From Marinobacter salexigens (GTDB lineage: Bacteria; Pseudomonadota; Gammaproteobacteria; Pseudomonadales; Oleiphilaceae), in contig NZ_JAHKPV010000019.1 in the NCBI RefSeq assembly GCF_018860765.1, forward strand, positions 315,972-379,971: a DNA stretch of 64,000 nt. Direction: 5' to 3'. Below the pieces are notes generated by a model. It was not told the origin of the DNA. It was given only the letters and a program-made list of their open reading frames with translations, and did not search any database. The position numbers were made by a program, and so were the translations under genes. Below are positions 19,435 through 28,047 of the stretch, piece after piece (positions within the stretch are counted from its first letter, which is position 1; each line of letters opens with the position of its first letter).

Positions 19435-20646
19435 TTAGTTATTAACCAGTTTGCACTTACTCTCGGAAAGCGGACGGTAAGACTCTTCTGCTGGAATCGT
19501 GCGAAGAATCTTGTAAAGATCCCACTCGTTCTTGGATTCAGCAGGTGTTTTTACCTCGGCCAGATACATATCGTGAACCATGCGGCCATCAACACGAATC
19601 TTGCCGTTCTTCGCGAACATATCGTTGATTGGCGTATCCATCATCTGCTTGCGCACAGTTTGCGCATCATCAGAGCCTGTGGCCTCGATAGCCTTGAGGT
19701 ACTGAATAGTGCTTGAGTAAATACCTGCGTGAACCATGGTCGGGCGCACACCGGTTTTCTCCATAAAGCGGTCTGACCACTCGCGGGTCTCTTCGTTCAT
19801 GTCCCAGTACCAACCGGTAGTCAGCTGGATTCCCTGAGCGGTTTGCGCGCCAAGTGCGTGAACGTCGGTCAAAAACAACAGCAGGGCCGCAAGAGTCTGG
19901 CCCGATTGAGTGACACCGAACTCACTGGCAGTGGTGATTGCGTTGGTGGTATCCGCACCGGCGTTTGCGAGGCCGACCACATCAGCACCGGAAGCTTGGG
20001 CCTGTAGCACGAAAGAAGAGAAGTCCTGTGTCGGGAACGGGTGACGAATGGCACCAACAACCTCACCTCCGTTAGCCTCCACAACGCGCCTTACGTCGCT
20101 TTCCAGTGAGTGGCCAAAAGCGTAATCAGCTGTCAGCAAATACCAGCTTTTTCCACCTTCTTTAACGACGGCACTCGCAGTGCCATTCGCCAGAGGATAG
20201 GTGTCGTACACATAATGGATATGGTTGGGGGTGCAGTGCTCGTTTGTGATACTGGAAGCTGCGGAGCCCGAGATAATACCAAGCTTGTCGTTTTCCTCCA
20301 GAATCTTGCTCACCGCGATAGAAACCGAGGAAGCCACCATACCTGCGACCATGTCTACGTTCTCGTTTTCTACCCAACGGCGAACGGTGCTGGAAGAAGT
20401 ATCAGGGCTGTTACGGTCATCAGCGCTGACGATCTCAATGTTCTTGCCCTTCACGCTTCCGCCAAAGTCGGCGATAGCCATTTCAAGAGCAGACTGACCG
20501 TTCGGCCCTGCGAGATCCCGATATGTGCCAGACATATCTGCCAAATACCCGATCTTAACGGTATCGTTTGAAATGGCAGCCTGAGCACCACTGGCCATTA
20601 GGGTTGAGGCAATTGCTGAAGTCAGAAGCTTTTTCATCATTGTCAT
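19435..20646 (-). CDS. Periplasmic substrate-binding protein of a Liv-type ABC importer
   Basis: 403 residues from the ATG at 20646, which has GGAG 8 nt upstream; a longer in-frame start at 20673 would put residues before the signal peptide. The signal peptide is MTMMKKLLTSAIASTLMASGAQA. The mature protein starts with DTVKIGYLADMSGTYRDLAG, the typical opening of periplasmic-binding-fold type I LivK-like proteins, and DMVAGMVASSVSIAVSKILEE follows. It differs from true LivK in the binding loops as far as I can judge by eye. A carboxylic or aromatic acid is a reasonable guess for the ligand, given the CoA ligase in the same operon. Confidence 0.88.
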   Translation of the reverse strand: MTMMKKLLTSAIASTLMASGAQAAISNDTVKIGYLADMSGTYRDLAGPNGQSALEMAIADFGGSVKGKNIEIVSADDRNSPDTSSSTVRRWVENENVDMVAGMVASSVSIAVSKILEENDKLGIISGSAASSITNEHCTPNHIHYVYDTYPLANGTASAVVKEGGKSWYLLTADYAFGHSLESDVRRVVEANGGEVVGAIRHPFPTQDFSSFVLQAQASGADVVGLANAGADTTNAITTASEFGVTQSGQTLAALLLFLTDVHALGAQTAQGIQLTTGWYWDMNEETREWSDRFMEKTGVRPTMVHAGIYSSTIQYLKAIEATGSDDAQTVRKQMMDTPINDMFAKNGKIRVDGRMVHDMYLAEVKTPAESKNEWDLYKILRTIPAEESYRPLSESKCKLVNN

Positions 20647-20727
20647 TGTTGTATCTCCGCTACTGTGTTGCATTAGTTCAAGTTTATTGTTGGTCTTGTT
20701 ATATCTTGCGTTCTTGCCTATCCAGGA

Positions 20728-21450
20728 TCACACCCCCAAATAGCCATCCAGCACCGACTGCTTGGCACTCAGTTCATCGGCACGGACTTCTTCCACAATC
20801 CGCCCGTGCTCAACAACGTAATGTCGATCAGCCAGAGGAGCTGCGAAGTGGAAATTTTGCTCCACCAATACAATGGTCAGCCCTTTTTCCTTGAGCTGGG
20901 TTAGAACATGACCCAGTTTTTCGACAATAACCGGGGCAAGGCCTTCGGTAATTTCGTCGAGTAGCAGCATGTTCGCGCCGGTGCGTAGTATGCGCGCTAG
21001 AGCCAGCATCTGCTGCTCACCGCCGGATAGCTTGGTACCCTGGCTAAAGCGACGCTCGTAAAGGTTGGGGAACATTGAATAGATTTCTTCGAGGCTCATG
21101 CCGCCACTGCGCACTATTGGTGGCAACGTTAGGTTCTCATGCACGTTGAGCGAGGCGAAAATACCGCGATGCTCAGGGCAATACCCCACTCCCATTCTGG
21201 CGATATGGTGCGGAGCGCAGGACATGGTTTCTTCTCCGTTGACCATGATGGAGCCGGTGCGACGGCCCACCATATTCATGATCGCCTTCAGGGTAGTGCT
21301 ACGCCCGGCGCCGTTCCGGCCAAGGAGCGTAACCAATTCGCCACGGTGAACGACCAAATCTACCCCATGCAAAATGTGGGATTCACCATAATAAGCGTGC
21401 AGACCGGATATATTCAGTTGCTCGTAGTTCCGAGTCGCATCTGTGTTCAT
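20728..21450 (-). CDS. livF: LivF-type ABC transporter ATP-binding protein with Arg in the Walker A motif
   Basis: 240-residue ATPase subunit. The ABC signature is LSGGEQQMLALARIL and Walker B is MLLLDEITEGLAP. Walker A reads GRNGAGRST: the nearly invariant lysine is Arg50 (codon CGT, unambiguous in the sequence). The rest of the protein is intact, so this is not a decayed gene. It overlaps livG by 4 nt (ATGA) and is encoded before the binding protein. Confidence 0.9.
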   Translation of the reverse strand: MNTDATRNYEQLNISGLHAYYGESHILHGVDLVVHRGELVTLLGRNGAGRSTTLKAIMNMVGRRTGSIMVNGEETMSCAPHHIARMGVGYCPEHRGIFASLNVHENLTLPPIVRSGGMSLEEIYSMFPNLYERRFSQGTKLSGGEQQMLALARILRTGANMLLLDEITEGLAPVIVEKLGHVLTQLKEKGLTIVLVEQNFHFAAPLADRHYVVEHGRIVEEVRADELSAKQSVLDGYLGV

Positions 21451-22241
21451 TGGCTGGCCTCCGCTTCGGCGACCGCACCACGCTCACCGCTGGCACCTGT
21501 TCCCATATACACTTCGCGCACCCGGGGGTCGGCAGAAACCGACTCGTAATCACCCTCTGTAAGCACGGCGCCCTGCGCCAGAACCGTAATTCGGTCACAC
21601 AACTTACTAACAACGCTCAGGTTGTGTTCAACCATTAATACCGTGCGGCCTTTAGCGGCCTTACGCACCAATTCAACCACCCGGTCTACGTCCTCGGCGC
21701 CCATGCCCTGCGTAGGTTCATCCAACAGCATCAGCTTTGGCTCCATCGCAAGAGTGGTCGCGAGCTCCAGCGCCCGCTTGCGGCCGTATGCCAACTCTAC
21801 CGTTGTGGTATTGGCATACTCGGCAAGGCCTACAGATTCCAACAGCTCCATGCTGCGCTCGTTAAGGCGGTTAAGAGACGCTCCAGACTTCCAGAAACTG
21901 TACGAAGTACCCTCGAAGCCTTGCAGAGCAACCCGTATGTTTTCCAAAGCTGTCATGTGCGGAAACACCGCTGAAATCTGGAACGAACGAACAACCCCTT
22001 TACGGGCAATTTGAGCGGATTTTGTAGAAGTGATGTCTTCCCCGTTGAACAGTATCTGGCCACGAGTAGGAATCAGGAACTTTGTTAGCAGGTTGAAAAC
22101 CGTCGTTTTGCCAGCACCGTTGGGGCCGATAAGGGCGTGAATGTGGCCTTGCTGAATCTGAAGATCCACGTCGTTGACCGCAACAAAACCCTTGAACTCT
22201 TTAACAAGGTTTCGGGTCTCCAGAACGTACTGGTCACTCAT
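21447..22241 (-). CDS. livG: LivG-type ABC transporter ATP-binding protein
   Basis: 264-residue ATPase subunit with a normal Walker A (LIGPNGAGKTTVFNLLT, near residue 40), an ABC-signature region VELAYGRKRALELATTLA (LAYG in place of LSGG, common in LivG) and Walker B KLMLLDEPTQGMG. The C-terminal extension YMGTGASGERGAVAEAEASQ follows the YLG-type end of LivG. First gene of the transporter part; an inverted repeat that could be its operator/promoter lies about 50-85 nt upstream. Confidence 0.93.
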   Translation of the reverse strand: MSDQYVLETRNLVKEFKGFVAVNDVDLQIQQGHIHALIGPNGAGKTTVFNLLTKFLIPTRGQILFNGEDITSTKSAQIARKGVVRSFQISAVFPHMTALENIRVALQGFEGTSYSFWKSGASLNRLNERSMELLESVGLAEYANTTTVELAYGRKRALELATTLAMEPKLMLLDEPTQGMGAEDVDRVVELVRKAAKGRTVLMVEHNLSVVSKLCDRITVLAQGAVLTEGDYESVSADPRVREVYMGTGASGERGAVAEAEASQ

Positions 22242-22291
22242 GAGCCAATTTACCTTTTGTTATTGTTTTAACGTTTAGCGTTACAAGGCAG

Positions 22292-22325
22292 ATTAGATTG
22301 ACGTTTACGTATACGTCAATCTAAT
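22292..22325 (-). promoter_or_regulatory. Perfect 13-bp inverted repeat upstream of livG, likely operator
   Basis: ATTAGATTGACGT (22292-22304) and ACGTCAATCTAAT (22313-22325) are exact inverted repeats around TTACGTAT. The right arm covers the thioesterase stop codon. On the minus strand TTGACG could be a -35 box, with TAATCT 18 nt further as a poor -10. A related sequence lies upstream of the ligase gene. The TTKACSTWTACGTAAA-like core is what I associate, from memory, with MerR-family LiuR regulators; this has not been verified. Confidence 0.55.
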
Positions 22326-22746
22326 TTTGATATTTTTCAGGTGGTATCGAATAGGTCATGGTTGAGTGGGCAACGGGTTCATCAACACCTTCCGAATAAA
22401 CGAACACCTCGCCAACACCCATCGTGCGGCCAACTTTGAGCATAGTCGCTTTCGCGCGAATGGGCGTGTGGGCTTGCGGCTTACGCAGAAAGTTAATGTT
22501 CAGGTTGGTAGTTACCGCCAGAGGCACAAGCCCGATTTTACTGAGTAACGCTGCATAAACGGTGACATCTGCCAGCCCCATCATTACCGGGCCAGACACC
22601 GTTCCACCCGGCCTAAGGTGCCCGTCGTCCACATCGAGCGTCATCTCGGCCCAACCATCCCCCAGCTTTTGCAAGCTGCCGTAAGCAGCTCCCTGGGGGA
22701 ATTGGTCCTGCAGAAACCTATTCAGCTCTTCAAACGTGACCTTCAT
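22321..22746 (-). CDS. PaaI-type hotdog-fold thioesterase
   Basis: 141-residue single hotdog domain. LRPGGTVSGPVMMGLADVTVYAAL covers the usual catalytic-helix region of PaaI/YbgC-like acyl-CoA thioesterases, with Asp in the GLAD segment, and AVTTNLNINFLRKPQ is the next conserved strand. It overlaps the ligase gene by 4 nt (ATGA), so the two are translationally coupled. The likely role is to release CoA from stalled or dead-end acyl-CoA products of the neighbouring ligase. The substrate is unknown. Confidence 0.82.
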   Translation of the reverse strand: MKVTFEELNRFLQDQFPQGAAYGSLQKLGDGWAEMTLDVDDGHLRPGGTVSGPVMMGLADVTVYAALLSKIGLVPLAVTTNLNINFLRKPQAHTPIRAKATMLKVGRTMGVGEVFVYSEGVDEPVAHSTMTYSIPPEKYQN

Positions 22747-24392
22747 GAAGCCGACTCTTCCTGAGCTTGGTTACGCAACACAAAGCGCTGGATTTTGCCG
22801 CTGGGCGTTTTCGGGAGCTCATCCACAAATTCAATTTCACGTGGAAAGGCATGCGTGGAAAGGCGACGGCGTACAAGCTCCTGAAGCTCATCCCGCAGAA
22901 CCTGCTCGTCCGCCGGAGCCTCGTCACCCTTGATAACCACATAGGCTTTAATAATGGAGCCGCGTTTTTCATCAGGCTTGGCGACCACTCCAGACTCTGC
23001 AACCGCGGCGTGCTCCAACAAGGTACTCTCTACATCCGCGGGACCAACTCGGTAACCGGCCGTCGTAATAATGTCGTCGTCTCGGCCACTGAAAGAAAAG
23101 CTGCCATCGCCATGGCAAATCGCCATATCGCCCGTAAGGTAATAGCCCTTCACGAACGGATCTTTTTCGCCCCAGGTATAGCCATCAAAGTGAAACAGAG
23201 GAGAAGCTTTCACATCGACAGCGATTTGCCCTACTTCGCCCTCGCCCACCTCTTCGTTCTTCTCATTCAGGGCGACCACTTTGTGGCCCGGGGACGAATA
23301 CCCCATTGAGCCCTGTCGTACCGGATGCTTGAGCGCATGAAAGTTGCAACAAGTCATACCGGTTTCAGTCTGGCCATAGTGATCCATAACCGGACAATAG
23401 TGGCGGCTCTTAATCCAGTTAACGACCTCTGGGTTCAAAGGCTCACCGGCACTGCTGGCAACACGCAAGCCAAGGTTCTCGCCTTCGGGTAATACATGGT
23501 CATTGGCCTTTAGGAGCCGATAGGCAGTTGGTGCAGCGGCCAGATTGGTAATCTTGTACTTGCGGATCATGTCGTAGGTGGATTCCGGGGTAAATGCGCC
23601 CGGGTTGAAATGGGTGGCATGGCCCATCAGCAGCGGGCCCACCACCGCGTAATAAAGGCCATAAGCCCAGCCAGGGTCCGCAACGTTCCAGAAAACATCG
23701 TCATCGCGCAGGTCGATGGCGTATTTCATATAGACATAGAAAGCCAATAACGCGCGAGCCGGCACAGCAACGCCTTTGGATTTACCAACTGTACCCGAGG
23801 TAAACATCTGCAGGAACGGATCGGTGCCCTTGACCAAAACTGGCTCAAAATCATCGCTCTGTTCGTTTAGAGCGCTGCGAAAATCGCGAACATCTGCATC
23901 GGTTTTTTCTACATCAACACAAATAACCGGCGGGCAATCCTTCACTTCAGTGAGCTTAGAGTAGTTGGCAGGGTCTGTAACGACCAACTTCGTGCCTGCA
24001 CGCTCAAGGCGGTATTCGATAGCACCGGAGCCGAATGCGGTAAACAGCGGCTGATAAACAGCACCTGCACGCAGCGCACCGGCAATAACGATAAGGAGCT
24101 CCGGGGTTCTCGGTAACAGTCCTGCAACTCGATCACCCTTTCCAATACCCTGAGAGACAAGATAGTTCGCAAAGCGTGCAGACTGCTCTTTAAGCTCTGC
24201 GAAGGTCAGGGTACCGTCGCTGCCGTCCAAAGCCTCATAGAAGAGGGCAACTTTTTCGGGGTCGACAGCCCACTTATCACACATTTCATGGCAAACGTTC
24301 AGCCCGTTCTCAAGGCTTCCGTCCAAGATCTCCGCTTCTAGAGCGGCAGGGTCAAAATTGCGATAAACGTCAGCGTATTCCGGAAGGCTCAT
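22743..24392 (-). CDS. AMP-forming acyl-CoA ligase (ACSM/benzoate-CoA ligase-like)
   Basis: 549-residue adenylate-forming ligase. The phosphate loop is MFTSGTVGKSKGVAVP (near residue 193). The adenine motif region is DHYGQTETGM, the hinge region GYYLTGDMAICHGDGSFSFSGRDDD, and the C-terminal catalytic lysine motif LPKTPSGKIQRF. The overall pattern resembles medium-chain/aromatic acyl-CoA synthetases. GCAGGAGC precedes the ATG. It is the first gene of a transcript that runs into the thioesterase and probably the Liv transporter, so it may activate the imported acid. Confidence 0.87.
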   Translation of the reverse strand: MSLPEYADVYRNFDPAALEAEILDGSLENGLNVCHEMCDKWAVDPEKVALFYEALDGSDGTLTFAELKEQSARFANYLVSQGIGKGDRVAGLLPRTPELLIVIAGALRAGAVYQPLFTAFGSGAIEYRLERAGTKLVVTDPANYSKLTEVKDCPPVICVDVEKTDADVRDFRSALNEQSDDFEPVLVKGTDPFLQMFTSGTVGKSKGVAVPARALLAFYVYMKYAIDLRDDDVFWNVADPGWAYGLYYAVVGPLLMGHATHFNPGAFTPESTYDMIRKYKITNLAAAPTAYRLLKANDHVLPEGENLGLRVASSAGEPLNPEVVNWIKSRHYCPVMDHYGQTETGMTCCNFHALKHPVRQGSMGYSSPGHKVVALNEKNEEVGEGEVGQIAVDVKASPLFHFDGYTWGEKDPFVKGYYLTGDMAICHGDGSFSFSGRDDDIITTAGYRVGPADVESTLLEHAAVAESGVVAKPDEKRGSIIKAYVVIKGDEAPADEQVLRDELQELVRRRLSTHAFPREIEFVDELPKTPSGKIQRFVLRNQAQEESAS

Positions 24393-24451
24393 GATCTGCT
24401 CCTGCTATTATTATCATTAAATGCATGGAACAAGATTTACCATAGCCCGCA

Positions 24452-24468
24452 CTTTACGTAAAGGTAAA
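24452..24468 (-). promoter_or_regulatory. LiuR-like operator candidate upstream of the ligase gene
   Basis: On the minus strand it reads TTTACCTTTACGTAAAG, containing the 12-bp palindrome CTTTACGTAAAG. Using TTTACC as -35, an 18-nt spacer leads to TATGGT as -10. The core matches the palindrome near livG (TTKACSTWTACGTAAA), so the same regulator may control both parts of the operon. Confidence 0.5.
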
Positions 24469-24485
24469 CTTTAGACGAATACACA

Positions 24486-25529
24486 TCAGAAAAGCGAGTA
24501 ATTACCGAGGACATGACGAAGCCCATCGCAGTCCACTAAAGAGTCATCACAATTCACGACAATATCCGAACGCGCTAAAACATAGCCCTTGCCAGTGATG
24601 TTATTTTCAACAACCTGATACTCGCCCGCCTGCTCTATGCCAGAGAACTCACCAATAAAGCCGGTCTCACGCAACGAGATGGTTTCAAGTTTGTCTCCGG
24701 GGCGAATGAGCCCTTCATAATTCATAAGAGCAAGCCGCGCCGAGGTGCCGGTTCCGGTGGTACTTCTGCAGATAACACCCGGATGCACGTAGGTCGCAGA
24801 GCGGGAACGATAATAGCCCTCTGCGACTTGGTGTACAGGCCCCATAAAATGCAGAAATGGCAATGGCCCCACGTCGCCCAGAGTGTAATGGGAAAAACCC
24901 CGTTCGGCCTGAATCGCTTCGACAATGGCGTGAGCTGCAACTGCAAGCTCACGCTCTTCATCGAGCGTAAGATCAAAACCCAATGATTTTGCGTCCACCA
25001 ATGCGTAGAAGCCGCCGCTGTAGGCCACACTGTAGGTGACTGTGCCAAGTGATGGCACATCGATACTGGCTTGATGGGTATGGATATAGCTTGGCAGGCC
25101 TTCGCAGGTTATCGCTTCAACCACGCCGTTTTCCACAAGCGCTTCTATGCGTACAAGGCCTGCCGGGGATTCCAGTAAAAAGCTCTGCCTGCCCTCCTTT
25201 TTGGGCACAATTCCAGCTTCCAAAACCGCCGTTGCCGTACAGATGGTGTTAGAGCCGGAATAGATCGGGTAACCCATCACTTCCATAATGATGTATCCGA
25301 CTGCAGCACTCGGATCCGACGGAGGAACCAACAAATCCACAGACATCTCCGGGATACCGTAGGGTTCTTCCAGCAGCAGTTTTCTCAAACCATCGGCTTG
25401 ATCGCGAAGGTACTCCATTTGCGCCCGCACACTGTCGCCCGGCAAGGGGATAATACCCCCCGTAACAATGCGGCTTACATCACCGCCAGCATGGGTATCC
25501 AATAGCTGAATGGTCAACTCTTGCTTCAT
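24486..25529 (-). CDS. Proline racemase-family protein with Ser/Thr in place of both catalytic cysteines
   Basis: 347 residues from the ATG at 25529, which overlaps the upstream TGA (ATGA) and has GGAGAGG 5 nt before it; the in-frame extension to 25571 is unlikely. It has the diaminopimelate-epimerase-like fold of proline racemase, hydroxyproline epimerase and trans-3-hydroxyproline dehydratase. The first active-site motif reads YSGSNTICTATAVLEAG (Ser91 where Cys is usual) and the second CRSTTGTGTSARLAL (Thr258 where Cys or Thr occurs, Cys254 where Asp is usual). Racemisation is therefore doubtful; a dehydratase or another reaction is more likely. Co-transcribed with an MDR reductase. Confidence 0.82.
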   Translation of the reverse strand: MKQELTIQLLDTHAGGDVSRIVTGGIIPLPGDSVRAQMEYLRDQADGLRKLLLEEPYGIPEMSVDLLVPPSDPSAAVGYIIMEVMGYPIYSGSNTICTATAVLEAGIVPKKEGRQSFLLESPAGLVRIEALVENGVVEAITCEGLPSYIHTHQASIDVPSLGTVTYSVAYSGGFYALVDAKSLGFDLTLDEERELAVAAHAIVEAIQAERGFSHYTLGDVGPLPFLHFMGPVHQVAEGYYRSRSATYVHPGVICRSTTGTGTSARLALMNYEGLIRPGDKLETISLRETGFIGEFSGIEQAGEYQVVENNITGKGYVLARSDIVVNCDDSLVDCDGLRHVLGNYSLF

Positions 25530-26680
25530 GCGTCCCTCTCCAACGACCAAAGTTGGCCGTGTTCTTCCCATTGGGAATCCGGCACAATCACAATTTTGCC
25601 GAAATAACTGCTACCACGATTCATGAAGTAGCGCTCTGCTTGGTGTAGTTCCGATAGCCGGAAAGTACCGTGCAAAACTGGCTTTAGCCGCCCCTCGCGA
25701 ATCCAATCCACAAGTTGCTCAGCCTCTTCTCGCGTACCGTGTGAAACCCCGAAGAGCTGCACCTGATACAGATATATTCGTGTCCACAAAATTTCACTAA
25801 CGTTGCCGCCACTGGCACCCGCGATGCTCAGGCGAGGATAAGTGCTGCGGGCGTTCATATCGAAGATCATGGCGTCGATGAAGCGGTCGGTCATCTCGCC
25901 GCCTACCAAGTCCATTACGGCATCAAAGGGCCTACCACCTGTTTCGGCCTTTACGCGCTCAACAAAGCTGCCCATTTCGGAGCGATCAAGTACAGATTCG
26001 GCGCCCAACGCCTTAAGAGCCGCAGTTTTATCGGGCGTACTTAACGCGTAAGGAACGGCACCCATAATTCGGCAAAGCTGGATCAGCGCCGTTCCTACAC
26101 CGCCGCTTGCACCGGTAACCAAAACACGCTCCCCGGCCTCCACTTTGGCAGACGTGAGCATATGCATAGCCGTCTGATAGGAACACATTCCCATCGCAGC
26201 TAACTGGGCATCACTCAAATCCTTGTTAGGCACAGCGTGGAACTGATCTGAAGGAACAGCCACGTATTCGGCGTAGCCGCCGTCTGCACCATGGCCATAA
26301 TAATCGGGGGTTAAGTTGATATCCCGGCGGGCACTGCCATACATATTGAAATCCAGCAGTCCCCTGTCGCCAATGCGGCTAGGCTCGACGCCCTCACCCA
26401 CAGCCACTACGCGGCCAGCAATATCGGCACCCTGAATTCGGGGAAAAATCAGCGTAGGCTTGCCGCCCATCTGGAATGAGGTGGTTTCACCTTTTTTCGT
26501 GGGATATAGCCCTTCCCGGGCTTTGCGGTCTGTATTGTTCTTGGCGGTAGCGGTTACCTGTACCAACACCTCGCCGGCCGCAGGAGACGGCGTGGGTACG
26601 CGTCTATACTCAAGCTTTTCGATACCACCATGGCCAGTAAGAACCATGGCCTTCATGGTATTCATGATATTCAGAGTCAT
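25526..26680 (-). CDS. MDR-superfamily NAD(P)-dependent oxidoreductase (quinone oxidoreductase-like)
   Basis: 384-residue medium-chain dehydrogenase/reductase. The GroES-like N-terminal domain includes EVLVQVTATAKNNTDRKAR and the NAD(P) domain includes RVLVTGASGGVGTALIQLCR (about residue 190). The Cys-rich structural zinc loop of alcohol dehydrogenases is absent, so a zinc-free quinone/enoyl reductase is more likely. The ribosome site GGGAGG is rather far (11-12 nt) from the first ATG; ATGs at codons 6 and 9 are alternatives. It overlaps the racemase-like gene by 4 nt, so the two products probably act on the same compound. Confidence 0.85.
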   Translation of the reverse strand: MTLNIMNTMKAMVLTGHGGIEKLEYRRVPTPSPAAGEVLVQVTATAKNNTDRKAREGLYPTKKGETTSFQMGGKPTLIFPRIQGADIAGRVVAVGEGVEPSRIGDRGLLDFNMYGSARRDINLTPDYYGHGADGGYAEYVAVPSDQFHAVPNKDLSDAQLAAMGMCSYQTAMHMLTSAKVEAGERVLVTGASGGVGTALIQLCRIMGAVPYALSTPDKTAALKALGAESVLDRSEMGSFVERVKAETGGRPFDAVMDLVGGEMTDRFIDAMIFDMNARSTYPRLSIAGASGGNVSEILWTRIYLYQVQLFGVSHGTREEAEQLVDWIREGRLKPVLHGTFRLSELHQAERYFMNRGSSYFGKIVIVPDSQWEEHGQLWSLERDA

Positions 26681-26820
26681 AATTATGTAATCCTCCCTGC
26701 CTGCAGAACAAAATCAATCCACTTAGAGTAGGAGAGATTTTGGCAGCTGTCAGGGAGTGATGAAAAGTGACGAAGAGTAATAGGAGGAGCAAGGGGAATG
26801 GAGAGTGATCCCCCTTCTAA

Positions 26821-27933
26821 CTACTGGGCAATCACCTTATAAATAGGCCGCAGCTTGGGGATTTGCTTTAGCACAACCTGTATAACAGTCATCAGCGGCA
26901 CCGCAAGCAACACGCCCACAGGCCCCCAGAGCCAACCCCAGAAAAAGATCGAAACGAAAATAATCACCGGGTTAATCGACATGCGAAAGCCGTGTATCCA
27001 AGGCTCGATGAAAAAGCCCACCATAGTGGTCAAGGCAAGATAACCAACGGGTGCAATGGCCATCATCCATAACGTATCCAAGCTTACCGCCGAGACAACC
27101 GCCAACAGAAGAATGGTGAGAATAACACCAAGATAAGGAATGAAGCGGGCCAACCCAGCCACCAGTCCCCACACGGCTGGATCTGGCAAGCCAACCGCCC
27201 AAGCCATAAGGCCGGTTGCCACGCCAACAGAGGTATTGCTGATACCCAGAACCGCCAGATACTGGGCAATTTGGTGCTGAGAATCGCGGCTAATGCGCAA
27301 TACTCTTCTGCGGTGGCGCCGCGGTAATTGCCGTACGAAATTAAGCACCAATCTATCGCCGCTAACCAGCAAAAAGTAGGTAAGCGCCATAGCCAGCGCC
27401 AAACCAGCAACCCCGTCACGGGCTTTATTCATAAGCTGGGTGCGCCAGGAGTCCGTTTGCAGAACCACGGTTGTTGGCTCTACCTCGGCCTTTTTACCGC
27501 CCGTATCCGAGAGTTCATTCACCGAATCCTCCACCTTCTGGGCTGACTCAGTTACCTTGTTTATCTGCCGCTTAAGTTCGCTTTCCCCAACCAGCAAACG
27601 GGAAATACCCTGTGGAGCCTTGCCCGCCCACTCAAGCGCAGGTGTTGCCACAGCCATCGACACACCAGCGATACCTGCAACCACAAGCAAGACCAGTATC
27701 AGCGAACTCACTACCCGTGGAATACGCAACCCCGAACACATACGCGTAGCAAGAGGCGATAACAGCAGACTTAAGAGAAGCGCCAGAATCATCGGCAAGA
27801 CAATCTGGTGAGCCAGATACAAGGTGTAAAGCACACCTAGAATAAACAGGCCGTAAATAGGGGTAGAAAGATCCGCTAGCGTCTTCTTAGCTTTGGAGTT
27901 GCCCTGCTCACTTGATTTGTGTTCATTTTCCAT
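26821..27933 (-). CDS. AI-2E transporter family (PerM/YdiK-type) permease
   Basis: 370-residue inner-membrane protein with paired N-terminal helices (YGLFILGVLYTLYLAHQIVLPMILALLLSLLLSPL), a soluble insert with LVGESELKRQINKVTESAQKVEDSVNEL around residues 135-165, and five to six C-terminal helices including VSIFFWGWLWGPVGVLLAVPLMTVIQVVLK, the family hallmark. Members have been linked to AI-2 export or sodium/proton exchange, so the substrate is not certain. It stands alone between two operons. Confidence 0.9.
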   Translation of the reverse strand: MENEHKSSEQGNSKAKKTLADLSTPIYGLFILGVLYTLYLAHQIVLPMILALLLSLLLSPLATRMCSGLRIPRVVSSLILVLLVVAGIAGVSMAVATPALEWAGKAPQGISRLLVGESELKRQINKVTESAQKVEDSVNELSDTGGKKAEVEPTTVVLQTDSWRTQLMNKARDGVAGLALAMALTYFLLVSGDRLVLNFVRQLPRRHRRRVLRISRDSQHQIAQYLAVLGISNTSVGVATGLMAWAVGLPDPAVWGLVAGLARFIPYLGVILTILLLAVVSAVSLDTLWMMAIAPVGYLALTTMVGFFIEPWIHGFRMSINPVIIFVSIFFWGWLWGPVGVLLAVPLMTVIQVVLKQIPKLRPIYKVIAQ

Positions 27934-28047
27934 AAGGTACCCATAAGCCTATCAGCTAGCAGTCAGACCAAGTAGTGTACCTCTGGTAAGGCTTCAGCGC
28001 ATTACACAAACACTGCACTGAGGTAAAGGCGATAAAGCTGCGCAGAC

